Shown piece after piece: positions 59,606 to 64,000 of a DNA stretch of 64,000 nucleotides. Within the stretch, counting starts at the first letter, position 1; each line of letters begins with the position of its first letter. A program made the position numbers and the translations under genes. Origin of the DNA: Combretum micranthum (taxonomy: Eukaryota; Streptophyta; Magnoliopsida; Myrtales; Combretaceae); NCBI GenBank assembly GCA_024138025.1, contig JAMXBD010001241.1, positions 124,001 through 188,000 on the forward strand, read 5' to 3'. The notes below the pieces were generated by a model that saw nothing but the letters and a program-made list of their open reading frames with translations, searched no databases and was not told the DNA's origin.

Positions 59606-62600
59606 GGGATATTAATGTTGCCAACTTATAAGATTTTAGTAGATATTAAAACCCATGATGTAAGTTTAGGGATGTATATGGAAAAAATTTAACAAGATTA
59701 TTTGCAATTTCCATAATATAATAATTATGATTATGGACATAACCGTAGAGGTTGTGCAAGATTATGTTATAGATTTTTGGTGTGGCGTTAAACTTTATGG
59801 GCAAGGTTTAGTGGGTAATGCATGTCACATATAGTATACATGTAATAAGTAAATATCAATCGATTTTTAATACGTATGGTAGTTATTCTAGAAACTACAT
59901 GTTGATGGTCCAATTTAAAACACAAGCTTCCTAAGCTGAGTCCAGCCCATAAGCTAAATGGGCTAACCACTTGGGCTAAGGCCTAGTCAAAGCTAGGAGC
60001 AACCTAAGGCCTCATTAGGGCATCCATCACCTTGCCTTAGAATCAACCAACTTCTTCAACACTCAGTCTTTAGCACTTAGGCGACACCACATCAACATCT
60101 CTTGGTACACTCTCCTCGATTGGCTTGCACTAACAAAAGTGGTTTAGTGGATCCGTTCTACGTCCATTGTAACCATCGCTAATTGATCACTTACCCATTC
60201 TTCCATGATCCACAGTGCTCTCAATTGTCAGGGTTCATCCACTAGCAATCTTCTCTCTCCATAGGCATGGTAATCTCACTTGAACTATCTTCTACATTCA
60301 TAATTTTTCTATAAACCAACATGTTCACTAACTTAGGCATCGAAGTGGCCGCACCGAACCTAGCTCTTGCATGCCATTAACCGAGTTTTTGTTTCATAGG
60401 CCCATAGCTCATCTTGACCCAATCTAAGTTATCACTATTCAATCACTACCATATTCGAACTAACGACACTACCCATTATTTCTTTCATGTGTTAAAGTAT
60501 AATTATTAGGTACCTACCACTCATGCATATATATATATATATAGTATGTATTAATTATTCAAAAGTTTTCTCAAATTTATAGGATACGGCCATTTGCTGC
60601 ATGATTGCACATGAGATATGATAACATGCAAAGTTCAAATCAATCACTAAATCAATGTGTACATCAGACTTACTATATTTCTTCCAAACCTTCAGAATTC
60701 CAATTTGTCCTACATATTAGGAAGTGTGTCAACTCTAAGTATTAAAGAGGAACCTAAATTTTAAAAGTCATAGCAACCTCCAATTGCAAAAATTGCTGTA
60801 ATTTGTAAATCCACTAAAATCTCGTATAGTCCACTTCTCAAGCATTGTCCCTACTTAGAAGTCAAGATCATAATTAATATAGTCATAATTATTAGTCTTC
60901 CATAAATAATCAGCGTATAAATATAAATACCCGAACCATGGGGAACTAAAGCCTATAGCAGCAAATTGCGTAAAACACACAAACATCCTTCCACATCATA
61001 CCTAAATAGATTTATACTAACGCATGAATGGCAACCGTGGACACATTTAATTATCTTAATCAAAGTGGAGTAAAACAAACGTTAAAAAAAAAAAAAAAAG
61101 GGCATTTCGGTCCAGAACTAGTGTAAGAGCCAATACATCATAAGATCCTTAGAGTCTGTAAATCAATCATCTCATATTATGTTGATCATTCTTGTCAACC
61201 ATCGATAGCCCTGTCTACCACCACATGTCCGCCATAGTATCTGATATCATTCTGGAAACTTGCCGAATAGCTTTATCCAAATTATGAACCCATATTGGTT
61301 GCGGTTCCACTATATTTATGACATATATTGTATCAATACACGATAGTTTTAGTGCCTAAACAATCAGCCATTACATCTTAGAAATTCTAACCCTCAATAG
61401 GCAACAAACGCCCAATTCATAACCTAGTTATCTAGATGCCAATCCTATTTAATCACAAATAAACACAATTTGATGGTTAAACATACTAAGTTGCTTATTT
61501 TATTCTGTAGATGTGGTTTCTACTTCGAGTAATAACATACGTCTCACATGGATGTTATACCTTACTTGTGACTTTAGAGTATTGATGAGGAGATGATACT
61601 TAATAATGAGATGGCTTAGAACGAATAACAAAGAGTATAAACTAGCAAATCAATTAGAGTTGTAGTCGTTTGATTTTCCAATTTCATCCTTTTGAGTAGA
61701 GTTTCCCCTAGAGAATATTATTTGTCTTCTCTCTTCAAAACTTAGAAATGATTAGAAGTAATTAAATATTTATAGACACTTCGAATAAATAACAACCGTC
61801 AGATCACCTTGTGATTAATGGATTAGATGAAGTAAATTCAATTCATATTTATAATGAATGAGCTTTTGATGGATCAAAACTTGTAGCTATTCTCATGTGT
61901 GCATAAAGGTACCTAAAAGAGGTTGGACATAGCCACAATGGTCCAACGATGTATGTTCTAAGCCCAGCCAATTATTCTCGAGTTATCCCAATAAATAAAC
62001 TAGATTCGCTATGTCCTATCACTTTGCCAATATGTCAAGCTCAAATAAATAATATTATTTATATATAATAAAAAGCTTTTTACATATATTGATAAGCAAT
62101 CCAAATTTGATGTATCATTAATCATAATATAATAAGTTGACTCTTTGATCAACCTCATTAAAATTTTAGGGCATCTCTTAGGTGACCTTAAAATTTGTTA
62201 TTAAAAAAAATCCACAAAGAAATTATTTAAATTTTTTAGGCCAAAAATCTACATGTATTTAGTGTAAATTATAATAGAGGTAAGGTTTATTATCCCTCTC
62301 CAACGAATGTAATGTTTAAATCAGTTAATGATACTTCAAATTATTCTTTTAAATTATGTATGCATATACGCATTTACTCATATATATATATATATATATG
62401 TACTTAAACTGAATTACCTAATTTATATTCTTTTGTTTGTTTTTCTTAAAAAAAAATTAAGGGGTGTCTTTATTGAGGAACTGAAACCAAACCTTATGAA
62501 TTAGGGATTGGCTCGATTCTAACGGTTCCAATTTTAGTTATTTTTGGAACTAGAAACTAGTAGGTTTGATTCCGTTCCAGAACTGAACTGAACCGTGGTG

Positions 62601-63059
62601 ATATATCTAATGATGTGTGCATAGAAATTAAACTTTCTTTAGAAGTAGTCCTTCATATGTAAGTAAAAAATATAACATATACATAGATAGCATTAATTAT
62701 ATAACCATTGCTAAATAATGATTAGTGAGTCTAACTAGACATTGAAAATTCTCCATCAATGACAAATATTTAGTTATATATATATAATACACACACACAC
62801 ATGCAAAGTTAATAATGTTAATATGTTGAAAAAAAAAAGAAAAATATTATTTATTTTATTAGATATTCTGATTATATTTTACTAACAAAAGCTTCCATTA
62901 AATGTCTTGTAGCCATCATTTTTATGGTTACAAAACATTGAAGTACCTTTCCAAATGGAAATATTTTATGGTCCCTTAGTTTTTTATTTATTTTTGTAAG
63001 TTATTTAATGACTATGATCTATAACCAATCGTGATTGTTTTGTTGTTCCATTAAAATAA
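58856..63059. other. intergenic, mostly unassigned
   Basis: Contains a 39-base T run (59558-59596), a more GC-balanced stretch at 59930-60480 that resembles decayed element sequence, A-rich and TA microsatellites (60521-60541, 61084-61099, 62374-62399), and a ggttcc-motif repeat near 62470-62600. No gene supported. Confidence 0.4.
59558..59596. repeat. 39-base T homopolymer
   Basis: Uninterrupted T run, directly after an atcatcatcatcatcaa tract. Confidence 0.9.
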
Positions 63060-63428
63060 TTGAGAGGAATTTGCAAATTACATCCTGTGAACTTTTATCA
63101 ATTTGCATATTCATCTCCTCAACTTTCAAAATAGACTTTTAACTACTTAAATTTTTGAAAATTAGCACAATTAAAAATAATTTACATTTTCCATGGAATT
63201 TTTTTTTTCTTTTGGGGGAGAGGGAAGGGAAGGGAAGGGTAAATTTATAGATAAATAAAAGTTTAGGGACTGAATCTTTGGGGTTTTTAATGGAAAATGT
63301 TTAGTGTCATTAACTGCACCAATTTTTTAAAGTTTAAAGAGTGAAAAGTCACTTTGAAAACTTTGAAGACTAAGGGATAAATCTAGACCTAGCTAAAAAT
63401 ATAAGAGAGTAATTTGCAATTTTCTCAA
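63060..63428. mobile_element. MITE-like inverted-repeat element
   Basis: Left end ttgagaggaatttgcaaatt and, in reverse complement, right end ttgagaaaattgcaaattac, with further weak inverted similarity inward (cttcaaagttttcaaa). About 370 bp, no open frame. TSD not clear. Confidence 0.5.
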
Positions 63429-64000
63429 TATTTAATATATCAATTATTATTTTATTAGCAGGTTAATTATTACTTGATATCATGTTTTTTTTTTTTTTTC
63501 TAAAAATATACTAGGAATAAGCATCAAAATCACTAGCTGAACTTCACTTATTTTTCTTAATTTTATACTTAAAGTTCAGAGTTGAAGTAAATATTTAATT
63601 AAATATGATTTTTAATAACTGCAACATCAAGTATAATATTAAAAATACACACAATAAATTTAACATTATTCCAAAAATAATATAGGCTCACAAATATCCT
63701 CTCGGAGCTTTGTACTGGTAGAATTTTAGGTAGACATGATTACGACGTCAATTTGATAAGGTACTACATGCAAAGAAATCTTGGAAGCATGTATCATTTC
63801 CAACGTCAATTTTATGATAACAATATTTTTAAAAAAGGCGAATTCATTCTGTCTATCACTGCAAAGATCACACAATAAAATTTTAATGCTCAGATTCAGA
63901 TAGAACCACCTTTGTTTTTATTGTTTTTCTTTCATCAGTTATAAAGCTAAATATAACACAGCAACACCTAAGTAAAATTAATTGACGTTCATACCCGCTA
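63429..64000. other. intergenic, no feature seen
   Basis: AT-rich, with a T run near 63487-63500. Nothing recognised. Confidence 0.4.

Overview
The window is nuclear DNA of a flowering plant, most likely a eudicot. It holds spliced protein genes with GT-AG introns, a nuclear gene for a plastid translation factor with a transit peptide, a plant-type WNK kinase, and about 40 kb of plant retrotransposon sequence, all at low GC. No bacterial, organellar, tRNA, rRNA or CRISPR feature was found. The species cannot be named from the sequence.

Layout. 1-25 kb is a retrotransposon graveyard built on one degenerate Ty1/copia element. Its pol genes (RNase H, RT, integrase, protease) lie on the minus strand at 1-2999 and its zinc knuckle at 6626-6699. 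Its PBS and the rest of gag lie at 20187-21980 on the opposite strand. Several copies of one long-LTR family (about 3.5-3.8 kb, probably Tekay/Del-type chromovirus) are inserted into it and into each other, all as solo LTRs. Five-base target-site duplications (TSDs) allow the nesting to be read base by base. They also show that a segment of about 5.2 kb (about 19.2-24.45 kb) is inverted relative to the ancestral order.

25.4-27.05 kb is a clean Sirevirus-like solo LTR. 27.8-28.8 kb is an unexplained island of higher GC. 30.66-34.42 kb is another complete solo LTR of the long family.

Two host genes are supported, both on the minus strand. One is the nuclear gene for chloroplast EF-Tu (35214-37554, two exons). 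The other is a WNK kinase (42291-46377, eight exons) whose exons 2 and 3 lack three single bases in short homopolymer runs. Between them lies a miniature TRIM retroelement with an exact TSD (38552-38815).

46.4-64 kb has no gene I can support. It holds a hAT-like repeat, a second long-LTR element with a tRNA-Met primer-binding site and a 52-bp tandem array, two MITE-like inverted-repeat elements, and long homopolymer and microsatellite tracts. The two genes have no evident functional link: one acts in plastid translation, the other in cytosolic kinase signalling.
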